64,000 nucleotides of DNA, taken from contig JAHDWJ010000005.1 of the NCBI GenBank assembly GCA_023384415.1, positions 56,393 through 120,392 on the forward strand. Direction: 5' to 3'. This DNA comes from Anaerolineae bacterium (GTDB lineage: Bacteria > Chloroflexota > Anaerolineae > Promineifilales > Promineifilaceae). The translations under genes were made by a program, and so were the position numbers. The notes under the pieces were generated by a model. It had not been told where the DNA came from, did not search any database, and was given only the letters and a program-made list of their open reading frames with translations. Below are positions 8,543 through 15,888 of this stretch, in pieces (position 1 is the first letter of the stretch; the number at the start of each line of letters is the position of its first letter).

Positions 8543-9085
8543 TCAGGCGACGCCCGAAAGAATTTCTTGCCGGGAGCCAAAGGTATTGTTGGCTTCCTGG
8601 ACGGTGCGATCAAGTTCGCGGATGGCTTGCTTGATGTTGCCCCCATCATAGACAGCTTTTTGCAACGCGGCCGCGCCGGTAGCAATCTGGTCAGCATAAA
8701 GCAGCATCTGGTTATCAAATTCATAAATGCGAGCCAGATCATCTTCTTTAACCTTCACGGCATCAAACAGGCCGGCATATCCTTGAGGGGCATCCTTGAT
8801 TTTGCCAATGAGACCCATGAGTCGGTTGTCTACTCGCCCCAACGGTTCGGCATGTTCAATCGCCAGAATGATATCACCGCTTAATTCCTGGTGAACGCTG
8901 GAGAGTTCCAGGCGGGTAGCTTCCAGCCGGTCTGAAATAGTACGACGCAGGATTTCATCGGCTTCACGGCGACGGCTTTTTTCCATATAACCGCTGAATC
9001 CGGGAATTTTGCTGGCAATTTTGCCCAGGAAGGTAGATTCATCTTGGATTTTTTCATACATATCAGGGACAGCAGATTCTTTCAT
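8543..9085 (-). CDS. Helical partner protein of the SPFH gene, function unknown
   Basis: A 180-aa soluble protein, largely helical with long charged stretches (MEKSRRREADEILRRTI and IKQAIRELDRTVQEANNTF). Its overall style recalls PspA-like or coiled-coil scaffold proteins, but I see no PspA signature and give no family. It has no signal peptide and no cysteine-rich motif. It lies 140 bp upstream of the SPFH gene in the same direction, separated only by a heptamer repeat. SPFH proteins commonly act with helical partners at membranes, so a joint role in membrane stress or scaffolding is an inference. A GGAG-type ribosome site lies just before the ATG at 9085. Confidence 0.7.
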   Translation of the reverse strand: MKESAVPDMYEKIQDESTFLGKIASKIPGFSGYMEKSRRREADEILRRTISDRLEATRLELSSVHQELSGDIILAIEHAEPLGRVDNRLMGLIGKIKDAPQGYAGLFDAVKVKEDDLARIYEFDNQMLLYADQIATGAAALQKAVYDGGNIKQAIRELDRTVQEANNTFGSRQEILSGVA

Positions 9086-9925
9086 ATTGATCTCCTTTGT
9101 GAATAGGGGGAGTGCAGTAAGGTTGCAGAATAACTTCTTTGTTGGCCACGAAAAACCGAGAACGAAAGATGGACTTGTCTTATTTAATCAATCGTTTGTC
9201 TTTCGGCAAATTGTTAAGGTATCCCAATGGTTACTTACCAAACAGACAGTACGTTAGATTGGTTAAAAGGTCGTTAAGTGGCGAACAAAGTATAACATAA
9301 GGTTAGCCGCTTGCGTATGGTTTGTATCATGAATTTGACATCGGCAAGCTAAGCCGAGGCTCATATTGGCCTGCGGAAATGGGGAATGGCTGCGGCCGCG
9401 ATGGTGAACAAATAGTGAACAGTTGGGGTCAAAATGATTTTTTAATCTGAGCCGTTTGCCGGGTGCAGGTAAGTAGTGCCAGAGAATAAGCAGGCTATTG
9501 GCAAGAAATTGGAATTGTATAGTACCCAATTCATCCCCCATATATCCTATATCCTTTCGATGATCTCCCTTTTATAGTGCCAGCGTAGTTCGGGAATGAT
9601 TGGTTGCCGAAAATAGTTTTTATAAACTTGATGATGCCCATGTAATATTCTACTGGCTCTCACCCCATCTAAGCCCTGCGCTTACCCCCATCCCCCTTCC
9701 ATTGACGCATTGTAATACGGGTATACCGGCTCTTGTTTGCGGCCGCGTTCCTACCCTGGTGATGGTTAGCTTCATCTCTTCAAGCTGACCCGCAGTTTAA
9801 GCTACCTGAATGAGCAAACTTTATGTAAATTGCACGGATGGAGAAGGGTGAAAATAGCCAGACACATGGGTCAACCCGAATGCGAGCGTCATCTTGTTAA
9901 TAAACAGATGACACGGGAGAACAAT
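9086..9925. other. Long intergenic region without a recognisable gene
   Basis: About 840 bp between divergently oriented genes. The short frames present have no recognisable domain or codon signature. It contains two GCGGCCGC copies (9394 and 9739) and A/T-richer stretches that could hold the two divergent promoters. I see no RNA gene. Confidence 0.6.
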
Positions 9926-11299
9926 ATGCAACAGTTAAAAAGTAGTAAAACGGCTGCCCTGGTAATGGGGTTGCTCTTGCTGGCAATTATTGCCCTGGGA
10001 GTCACCTTCTCATCAGCGCAGGCCCAGCAAGGCAATATTATTTTGACAGGCAATCAGGTCGTGACGGCCATTTGTCAAGGTCGGCGATTGCAAACAACGC
10101 GCATTTCGGATACTGAAATACGCCTGACCTGTCTGCCCAATCTGGCTACGGCTACACCCAGGCCAGCTACGGCCACCCCCATTCCGCCTACAGCGACCGT
10201 CAATTCGCCTACGGCTACACCTAACCCGCCTACAGCTACCCCTGTACTACCCACCGCGACGGTAATTCCTCCAACCGGGACAGCCACAGCCCACCCTTCG
10301 GCTACCGCTACGGCTCAACCAGGGCCAACCAGCACCCCGGTTGCCGCCCCTAATCAACCGTGTCCAGAGTGGGTGCATAATCGCCACGTTACTACTGGCC
10401 CAGACGGGCAAAGTTACCCCACCTGGCACCCTCCAGTTGATCCATTATATGGTTGTTATTTCACCCATGATCATGGGGTAGACCCACGAACATCCAGTGT
10501 CAATGGCACCCTGCCAGCCTTTGGTTATGTAGGAACACAGGGTGGGTTTGCTGAACCCCATGCCGGGTTTAAAGTATTTGTCTTTGAATGTGGGGAATCA
10601 GGGGATCAAGGGACCAATCGGGTTGCGGCCCGTTTTGTTATGCACATGGGTACATCTGGGGTGATGCGGTACCACATGCCATTCCACAGCGTCCATTATT
10701 CTGCCCGTGCCTGTGATGGTTCCTGGGAGATTGACATTATGGGTATGGCTGATTTTGGCACCGCCATTGGTTCCATTTGTGGGCCACGCACCGGGCGTGA
10801 TTTTTCTACTCTCGGCTGTGCGAGTGCGGGTAATCCACAGGATGCTTACGAAATCTGGACGGGGACCCTACAAATCAATCACCCCAATGATCCGTATATT
10901 GGTCTGTTCCAATCCCGGGCCTATGTTGTGCTTAGTCCGGCGGTATTTGATCCAGTGACAACGGTGAATCCTAATGATATACATCAGATCATTTATACAA
11001 GTGACATCGTTTACCCCGGTCAATACAACCCCCTTAGCGCCCAAAGTCCGTTCCGGGGCTGTAAGATGGAGGCGTATCATGGGCCGGTAAGCCTGAACAA
11101 TGCGGGGCGGCCGCAAACGTATGTAACTGATGTGTTTGGCAATATCATCCCTGGGGCACAGCCAGGGACAGCCGGAACATTGACCCAAATTATCTCATCG
11201 GTACGGGTGGATGGCAGTAACAGCAATGCCAGCGTCAACGGGACACAGTTTAAGAAGGTGTTTGATCAATGTAACCCATACATTGTCCCCCCCAATTAA
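9926..11299 (+). CDS. Secreted protein with Thr/Pro linker and an unknown Cys/His-containing domain
   Basis: ATG 9926 follows GGGAGAACAAT, a good ribosome site, and gives 457 aa. A signal peptide (VMGLLLLAIIALGVTF...SSAQA) precedes a short N-terminal segment, then a linker of TATP/TATV repeats at about 65-130 that probably keeps the C-terminal domain away from the cell surface. The 320-residue C-terminal domain begins QPCPEWVHNRHVT, contains YGCYFTHDHGVDPR, MHMGTSG, RYHMPFHSVHYSARACDG and several further cysteines, and has no family I recognise. His-rich motifs such as THDHG and HMPFHSVH suggest metal binding, which is inference. An intrinsic terminator follows the stop by about 50 bp. The neighbours give no functional clue. 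Confidence 0.7.
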   Translation: MQQLKSSKTAALVMGLLLLAIIALGVTFSSAQAQQGNIILTGNQVVTAICQGRRLQTTRISDTEIRLTCLPNLATATPRPATATPIPPTATVNSPTATPNPPTATPVLPTATVIPPTGTATAHPSATATAQPGPTSTPVAAPNQPCPEWVHNRHVTTGPDGQSYPTWHPPVDPLYGCYFTHDHGVDPRTSSVNGTLPAFGYVGTQGGFAEPHAGFKVFVFECGESGDQGTNRVAARFVMHMGTSGVMRYHMPFHSVHYSARACDGSWEIDIMGMADFGTAIGSICGPRTGRDFSTLGCASAGNPQDAYEIWTGTLQINHPNDPYIGLFQSRAYVVLSPAVFDPVTTVNPNDIHQIIYTSDIVYPGQYNPLSAQSPFRGCKMEAYHGPVSLNNAGRPQTYVTDVFGNIIPGAQPGTAGTLTQIISSVRVDGSNSNASVNGTQFKKVFDQCNPYIVPPN

Positions 11300-11350
11300 C
11301 ATTTGGGGATAGTTCGAATAAAGTGACCTTTTGTTTTGAGAGTGGAGATT

Positions 11351-11390
11351 GGAGACTGGAGATTAAACAGTCCCCGGTCTCCATTTTTTT
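11351..11390 (+). terminator. Intrinsic terminator built from a heptamer repeat
   Basis: GGAGACTGG (11351-11359) pairs with CCGGTCTCC (11374-11382, one G-T pair), followed by ATTTTTTT. It lies about 50 bp after the secreted-protein stop. The 5' arm is a unit of the GGAGACT heptamer repeat, so a repeat has been built into the terminator. The stretch from AATAAAGTGACCTT at about 11318 onward resembles 52228-52270. Confidence 0.8.
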
Positions 11391-11526
11391 AACAATGCCA
11401 GATTATGTTCTTCGCTAGTATAATTGCGCTTCTACATAAAACGAAGGTAGCCGACTTGCCGGGCTGTGGATCAAGGGCAAAGTTGGCCTGAACCACCTCG
11501 TTTTGTCATACCAAGAGAGTACCCCA

Positions 11527-11862
11527 ATGGCTGCAATTTATCCGACTGGCGTTACGGCTGATAGAAATGAACGTGTTTTATTGATTACCTGGAATGATGG
11601 GCGAGAGAGTCGTTACCCATTTGCCGGGCTGCGGGCGGTGTGTCCTTGTGTGGAGTGCAAGGGGGGGCACGCTAACATGGGCCAACCCCCTGACCTGGAG
11701 CAGCTCCGTACGGCAACTAACCCTGATTTGAACCTGGAACAGGTGCAATCTGTTGGTAGTTATGCCCTGCAATTTATGTGGAGCGATGGGCATTATACGG
11801 GTATTTATACCTGGGAATATTTGCGGCAGGCGGATCCGGGGGAAAGGGAGACTGGAGAGTAG
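11527..11862 (+). CDS. DUF971 family protein
   Basis: A 111-aa protein matching DUF971 (PF06155, the gamma-butyrobetaine hydroxylase N-terminal-like fold) over nearly its whole length: LLITWNDGRESRYPFAGLR, the CPCVEC cysteines, VGSYALQFMWSDGH and GIYTWEYLR. I chose ATG 11527 because AGAGAG lies just upstream; an in-frame TTG at 11503 would add eight residues. DUF971 proteins occur alone or near iron-sulfur cluster genes such as apbC/mrp. The cysteine pattern is compatible with metal or cluster binding, but the role is not established. No Fe-S gene is adjacent here. The C-terminus (PGERETGE) is partly encoded by the heptamer repeat that follows. Confidence 0.9.
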   Translation: MAAIYPTGVTADRNERVLLITWNDGRESRYPFAGLRAVCPCVECKGGHANMGQPPDLEQLRTATNPDLNLEQVQSVGSYALQFMWSDGHYTGIYTWEYLRQADPGERETGE

Positions 11863-11905
11863 AGACTGGGGAACTGGTGTCTGGCGTTTTTTGATGCGGC
11901 CGCTG

Positions 11906-11936
11906 GTTATTGGTGTATTGGTGTATTGGTGTAATA
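11906..11936. repeat. 8-bp tandem repeat TATTGGTG
   Basis: TATTGGTGTATTGGTGTATTG followed by GTGTAATAG, the same octamer as at 2216-2280. It overlaps the 3' end of the Nudix gene and encodes its last residues. Confidence 0.85.
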
Positions 11937-12797
11937 GAACTGGGTGGTTTCGCGGGGGGTGAGGGCATTTTGGATGAAGGTGGAATGCAGGGGCGCGGCC
12001 GCGTTCCCTATCTCTTCTCCTGTTACCCACCGGCACGCGGCCGCAACCGTTCCCACGCCTATCTTCCCCATAAAACAGAGAGTCATTCGGTTCTCCGGGG
12101 TCACATACACCCCAGCCAGATCGGTTATGGTGATAGGTTGACCTGTTTGTGCCTGGGCCAGGTGCGCGGCCGCGGCCCAGGGTGATTGACCCTTGGGGCA
12201 GGGGCCACCGGGCAAATGCCACATCCCATTTTGTTCATGCCACAGAACCTGCCCTTGCCCATCAGGCACAATCAGTGCCGTTTCCAAATGCCATTGTCGG
12301 GGGGATTGATACAGGGGTTGGCCTTGCCACCACCGCTGCAAATCCAGCAGGCGGTAAACTGATTTTCGCAGCAGGTGGATTACCAGGGGAATTTTTTCCT
12401 GTTCCCGCAGATGGGGCGGCCCGCCAGGGTGGTACAAGGTAGAAAAAAGGCGTTCGTGATGGGAACGTACCATAAAGGGTAAACGGTCGGGCTTGTGAAA
12501 CTGGACAGCCAGCGTCTCATCTGAGGTCTGGGCACTCCCTCCGCGCAGCAGGCCACGCAGGACAAAGATGAGGAGATCAAAATTGCGGCCGCGAATATAG
12601 CTCACCTGCACCAGTCGCACCGGAAACACCTTATACCCCGTTTCCTCAAATAACTCCCGCACCATGCCATCAGACGGTAGTTCATTCGCTTCCAATCCCC
12701 CACCCGGCAACGCCCATGTCCGGCTGTCACTCCGCTGAATTAGGAGCACCTGTCCAAATTGATCTGTAACTAAACCTTCAACACCCAGAGCGAACAT
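11907..12797 (-). CDS. Two-domain Nudix protein, second domain degenerate
   Basis: A 296-aa protein. The N-terminal Nudix domain has a full Nudix box at about residues 32-56 (GGGLEANELPSDGMV followed by RELFEETGY), so it should be an active Mg-dependent pyrophosphohydrolase of a nucleoside diphosphate-linked compound. The second half (ALIVPDGQGQVLWHEQNG, WHLPGGPCPKGQS) keeps the Nudix fold signature, but its box (PWAAAAHLAQAQTGQ) lacks the REUxEE catalytic acids, so it probably has a structural or binding role. The last ten residues (FYYTNTPIHQ) come from an octamer repeat, which also supplies the stop. The gene is monocistronic and divergent from the MITE/C39 region. Substrate unknown. Confidence 0.88.
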   Translation of the reverse strand: MFALGVEGLVTDQFGQVLLIQRSDSRTWALPGGGLEANELPSDGMVRELFEETGYKVFPVRLVQVSYIRGRNFDLLIFVLRGLLRGGSAQTSDETLAVQFHKPDRLPFMVRSHHERLFSTLYHPGGPPHLREQEKIPLVIHLLRKSVYRLLDLQRWWQGQPLYQSPRQWHLETALIVPDGQGQVLWHEQNGMWHLPGGPCPKGQSPWAAAAHLAQAQTGQPITITDLAGVYVTPENRMTLCFMGKIGVGTVAAACRWVTGEEIGNAAAPLHSTFIQNALTPRETTQFYYTNTPIHQ

Positions 12798-12985
12798 AAA
12801 AATACTCCCCTAAAGAATATAAGGTATACAGTTGGAGTGATGAGAACTCGCTTATGTGCAAATTGCTTACTCTCTCTTATTGACGTCATAATCAGAGCGT
12901 CGTATAGTGTAAAAGCCTGTGACCAGACGTTCATTGTAATTGATACCCTTTATTTCATTGCTACACAACAGATTATAAGATTTAC

Positions 12986-13206
12986 CAGCAATTCTCAATT
13001 TAGAACCCGTTGTGTGGTAGGGGTGGGACAGGCGGGCACTATCTGGGTCAAGCGATTCAACCTTATTCCCGCCTGTCTCACCCCTTTTGCCCTTGATTTA
13101 GGCCAGGCGGGGCGAGACAGGTGGGAACAGAACGGTCTCGTTTGACCAAAACCCTGGCCCACCTGTCCCGCCCCACATTCATTTCTGGACAAATTGAGAA
13201 TTGCTG
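12986..13206. mobile_element. MITE-like element with 16-bp perfect terminal inverted repeats
   Basis: CAGCAATTCTCAATTT (12986-13001) is exactly inverted as AAATTGAGAATTGCTG (13191-13206). Inside, further inverted arms are seen: GGTGGGACAGGCGGG against CCCACCTGTCCCGCCC, and CCCGCCTGTCTC against GAGACAGGTGGG, so the 221-bp unit folds into a long imperfect hairpin. It has no coding capacity. ACAACAGAT occurs at 12965-12973 and again right after the right end at 13207-13215, a possible partly degraded target duplication. The element at 24022-24171 has the same CAGCAATTC end. A transposase acting on these ends is not in the window. Confidence 0.75.
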
Positions 13207-13291
13207 ACAACAGATAAGAAGAAAAAACGGATACTCCTGGCCATCCACGCAAAAATTCGTTTCTCCCTCCAATTCGTTGTTGTTATTCTTG

Positions 13292-13309
13292 CCATAATTG
13301 GAATTGCTG
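13292..13309. repeat. Solo terminal repeat of the CAGCAATTC element family
   Basis: CCATAATTGGAATTGCTG is identical to the right end of the element at 24022-24171 (24154-24171). No matching left end of that exact type lies nearby, so this is a solo or broken end 83 bp beyond the 12986-13206 element. Confidence 0.65.
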
Positions 13310-13382
13310 AAGAGTTACACGCCGCCCAGCCTGGTCCTTTAAACCACAATTTATCAATTGTATCCACAAAGGAGTTCGCACT

Positions 13383-14435
13383 ATGAGCAATCAGTTAAAT
13401 GTACCTTATCGTTCCCAATGGGACCCTGATGCTAAAGATTATGAAACGGATTGTGGCCCCACCAGTGTCTCAATGATTCTAGGCGCATTTGGTATTAATC
13501 TCTCATCGGATGAGATTTATCGTCGCCATCTGCCATCCAAAAGACGAGACCAATACATTACCTTTAATGAACTTCTGGCCGTCTTAGAAAAAGAAGGTGT
13601 GCCGATGGTGTGGAAAAAATATGTTGGCTCTGGGGAAGCTTTGGAACAGTTAAAAGCCAATATCAATGCCGGTAAACCGATGATTGCCCTGGTGAAATAT
13701 CATCCCTGGCGCACGATGACCGGGAATCAATTTTCAGGTGGTCATTTTGTGGTGGTCGTTGGTTATGATAATCAACATATTTATATGAATGATCCCCTAT
13801 TTGGCAATTGGGTCGCCCGCAGCAAAGGGGAGCGATTCCCAGTGCCGGTGCGCCAATTTTTGGATGCCTGGGGAGGCTTTCCAGAGACGGAGAACCCCAA
13901 TTTTGCCTGTAGCATTACCACGCGCAGTTTAACGGCCGCGGCCGCGCCCCCACCACCCCCACAACCCGTCACCCCCGCCCCCATTGGCGATACCCCGGCT
14001 GTCACTCCTGATGTCCGCCGCCGCATCATGGCCCTGGCGGCCATGTTACGGGCCATGCCCCCAGACCTGGATCTACCCGAAGATGGGCAATTTTGGACGG
14101 CCCGGTTGGGTGATTTTGGGGCACAAGTAGCCAAACATACGGTCGTTTCCGGGAATACTCTGGGTGGGCTGGCCGGCCGCTTTTATGGCGATATGTCTAA
14201 ATGGCGGGGCATTCAGTCGTTTAACCGGCTGCCTGGCGAATCTATCTGGATTGGGCAGCAGCTTACTATTCCTTTGCTGGGTAACACACCTCTCCCCACC
14301 GATTTCATCCCCGATCCCAGTGCTATCAGCTTTAGTGTGGAGGATGAGCCAGAAGCCGTGGCTGATGCCCTGAATTACGATGATTTTGAGACGGTTAATG
14401 CCGGATTCAACTTTGCCGCCGGGTTGGAAGAGTAA
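13383..14435 (+). CDS. C39-like cysteine peptidase with LysM domain
   Basis: A 350-aa protein starting 8 nt after AAAGGAG. Residues 1 to about 180 match the Peptidase_C39_2 fold: TDCGPTSVSMIL with catalytic Cys24, GGHFVVVVGYD with His near 121, and IYMNDP with the Asp. A Pro/Ala linker (AAAAPPPPPQP) leads to a LysM-type region near 245-300 (HTVVSGNTLGGLAGRFYGD, NRLPGESIWIGQQLTI). LysM binds peptidoglycan or chitin-like glycans, so cleavage of cell-wall or surface peptides would fit. No signal peptide or membrane segment is seen, which is odd for such a pair of domains; the start is well supported by the ribosome site. Export by another route or a cytoplasmic role is possible. Confidence 0.82.
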   Translation: MSNQLNVPYRSQWDPDAKDYETDCGPTSVSMILGAFGINLSSDEIYRRHLPSKRRDQYITFNELLAVLEKEGVPMVWKKYVGSGEALEQLKANINAGKPMIALVKYHPWRTMTGNQFSGGHFVVVVGYDNQHIYMNDPLFGNWVARSKGERFPVPVRQFLDAWGGFPETENPNFACSITTRSLTAAAAPPPPPQPVTPAPIGDTPAVTPDVRRRIMALAAMLRAMPPDLDLPEDGQFWTARLGDFGAQVAKHTVVSGNTLGGLAGRFYGDMSKWRGIQSFNRLPGESIWIGQQLTIPLLGNTPLPTDFIPDPSAISFSVEDEPEAVADALNYDDFETVNAGFNFAAGLEE

Positions 14436-14544
14436 GCCAGTAGGGTGGGGTTCACTCTGTTTGCATACAGTGCTTTACCACTTTTTTGACCGCCGACGAC
14501 CGACCGCCTATGATTGGTAAAATTGCGGTTGGCGATCCAATTTA

Positions 14545-14997
14545 TCAGCCATCATCACGCCGCCAGTCGCGGCCGCGTTCCTTCTTTCGCTCTCCCCGCC
14601 TTCTCTTGGCTTCCTGGCGACGCTCCTGAGCCGCTAAAGACGGTTTCGTGGGGCGTCGCCTTTTTGGTATTTTGAGCGCTTCAGCCAGAAGTTGTTGCAG
14701 CCGGGTCATGGCCGCTTCCCGGTTTTGCTGCTGACTACGTTCTATCTGCGCCGTCACCGTCAATACCCCTTCCCCATCCAGGCGTGAAGCCAACTTCGCC
14801 AACAGCCGCGCCCGCTGCGCCTCATTCAAACTGGGCGACTGGGTTATCGAAAAGGAAAGCATCACCTTCGTTTCCGTCTTATTGACATGCTGCCCCCCTG
14901 GTCCCCCACTGGCAGCAAACCGAAACCTCAACTCCCCTAGAGGAATAACCAACTCATCATTGATAACCAGTTTGTTGTCACCCGAAATGTCACTCAT
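14545..14997 (-). CDS. arfB: Alternative ribosome-rescue factor ArfB (peptidyl-tRNA hydrolase)
   Basis: A 150-aa protein of the YaeJ/ICT1 family, which hydrolyses peptidyl-tRNA on stalled ribosomes. The catalytic motif GGPGGQHVNKTETKV places GGQ at residues 34-36, and the Arg/Lys-rich C-terminal tail (RRQEAKRRRGERKKERG) is the segment that enters the empty mRNA channel. I chose ATG 14997 (MSDISGDN). The frame continues to 15057, but those extra codons overlap the end of the HNH gene and are not family-like. The start overlaps the HNH stop by eight bases (ATGAGTGA), so translation is probably coupled to the upstream, now frameshifted, pair. No terminator is evident between them. Confidence 0.93.
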   Translation of the reverse strand: MSDISGDNKLVINDELVIPLGELRFRFAASGGPGGQHVNKTETKVMLSFSITQSPSLNEAQRARLLAKLASRLDGEGVLTVTAQIERSQQQNREAAMTRLQQLLAEALKIPKRRRPTKPSLAAQERRQEAKRRRGERKKERGRDWRRDDG

Positions 14998-15417
14998 GTT
15001 CAGGGGGATGCCAGCCCACACTCGCCCATCGGCGGCGGGAATCAACAATGAGTTCATTGTTCATATTCAGGGCAATAATAGTAACCCTTCCCATAGGGGT
15101 TAAACCTGCGAGGTGGGTCTTTTGACCATCCCAGACAAAATGATCGGGCCAACGATGTCGGCGCGGGTGAAATAGCGGGACAATTTCATCAGCTACCGGA
15201 TCTCTTAGTTGAGTAATAGAACCTTTGAATTCGTACACCGTCGGCAAGCAAAACAGAGGTTGGCAAATTCGGTTTTACCCCCTTTTATCTCAGGGATAAT
15301 GTGATCCAGCACCATCGGCTGTCCGGTGTTGCCTTGAGTGGTCTGGCAATAAGCGCATTGATGATCGTCAACTGCCTCAAGCTGTTGGCGAAGCTCTAAG
15401 GACAGGTAGATACTCAT
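14990..15417 (-). pseudogene. HNH endonuclease split by a one-base deletion
   Basis: The 5' frame from ATG 15417 carries the HNH core: CAYCQTTQG, LDHIIPEIKGGK, NLCFACRRCTNSK. It then runs into a stop. The next frame continues the family sequence from GSITQLRDPVADEIVPLFHPR through WPDHFVWDG and LTPMGR to the stop at 14990. The join is at AATTCAAAGGTTCT near 15230: adding one G restores SK-GS and the full protein of about 142 aa. HNH proteins of this small type are common beside a ribbon-helix-helix partner. It starts 6 bp after the partner's stop. Either a recent loss or a sequencing error in a short G-run. Confidence 0.82.
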
Positions 15418-15422
15418 GCGCT

Positions 15423-15833
15423 TTACAGCTTATCAGCTGGTGGGATTTGGTATCCGCGCCAGCGTAGAATTGCAGTCGCATGGGCTTTTTTGAGCATAAA
15501 TCGGTCAGCCTCGGTGCGAAGTTCAACCAATTCTACTTTTTAGCGGGCGTAATTTGTTCATTGGCATTTTTATAAGGTAATTCATTGTAGCGAATCATTT
15601 CATCTGATGTTGTCCGACTGCGCGATTTGCCATAATGCCTCATCTTCTAATCTATCCAAAGCAGCTAAATCGGTTTGAAACTCAGCCGGAGCGTCTTCCC
15701 AATTAGGGGGACTACCCACGCGCACCGCCTGAATAATAACCTCAGCCAGAGAGCGTTTGGTAGCCCAGGCTGTCTTCTCTAAGCGGTGATATAAATTTTT
15801 CGGCAATTGAATATTTACGCTTTGCATACTCAT
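15423..15833 (-). pseudogene. Ribbon-helix-helix protein with two frameshifts, partner of the HNH gene
   Basis: The N-terminal 77 residues (VNIQLPKNLYHRLEKTAWAT, RSLAEVIIQAV) look like a ribbon-helix-helix DNA-binding protein. The rest, DLAALDRLEDEALWQIAQSD, continues in a second frame as EMIRYNELPYKNANEQITPAKK and in a third as VELVELRTEADRFMLKKAHA...LRWRGYQIPP, ending at 15423. The three pieces together have the order of a known single protein type of about 130 aa. One shift lies near 15600-15610, the other at an A-run near 15535 where one added A restores KKVEL. Its stop is 6 bp from the HNH start, so the two form one small module. Both members are broken. Confidence 0.72.
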
Positions 15834-15888
15834 CCACAGTCCCTATTTCTTGGTAAGGATGTTACAAATTATACCCTATGCTTCTACC

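Noticed and set aside
9263-9541. Possible small gene in the long gap before the secreted protein
   Set aside because: The 92-codon frame has no ribosome site, no recognisable domain and an amino-acid mix typical of random reading.
9830-9925. Earlier start of the secreted protein
   Set aside because: A good ribosome site directly precedes ATG 9926, which begins the signal peptide; the longer N-terminus is charged and would bury it.
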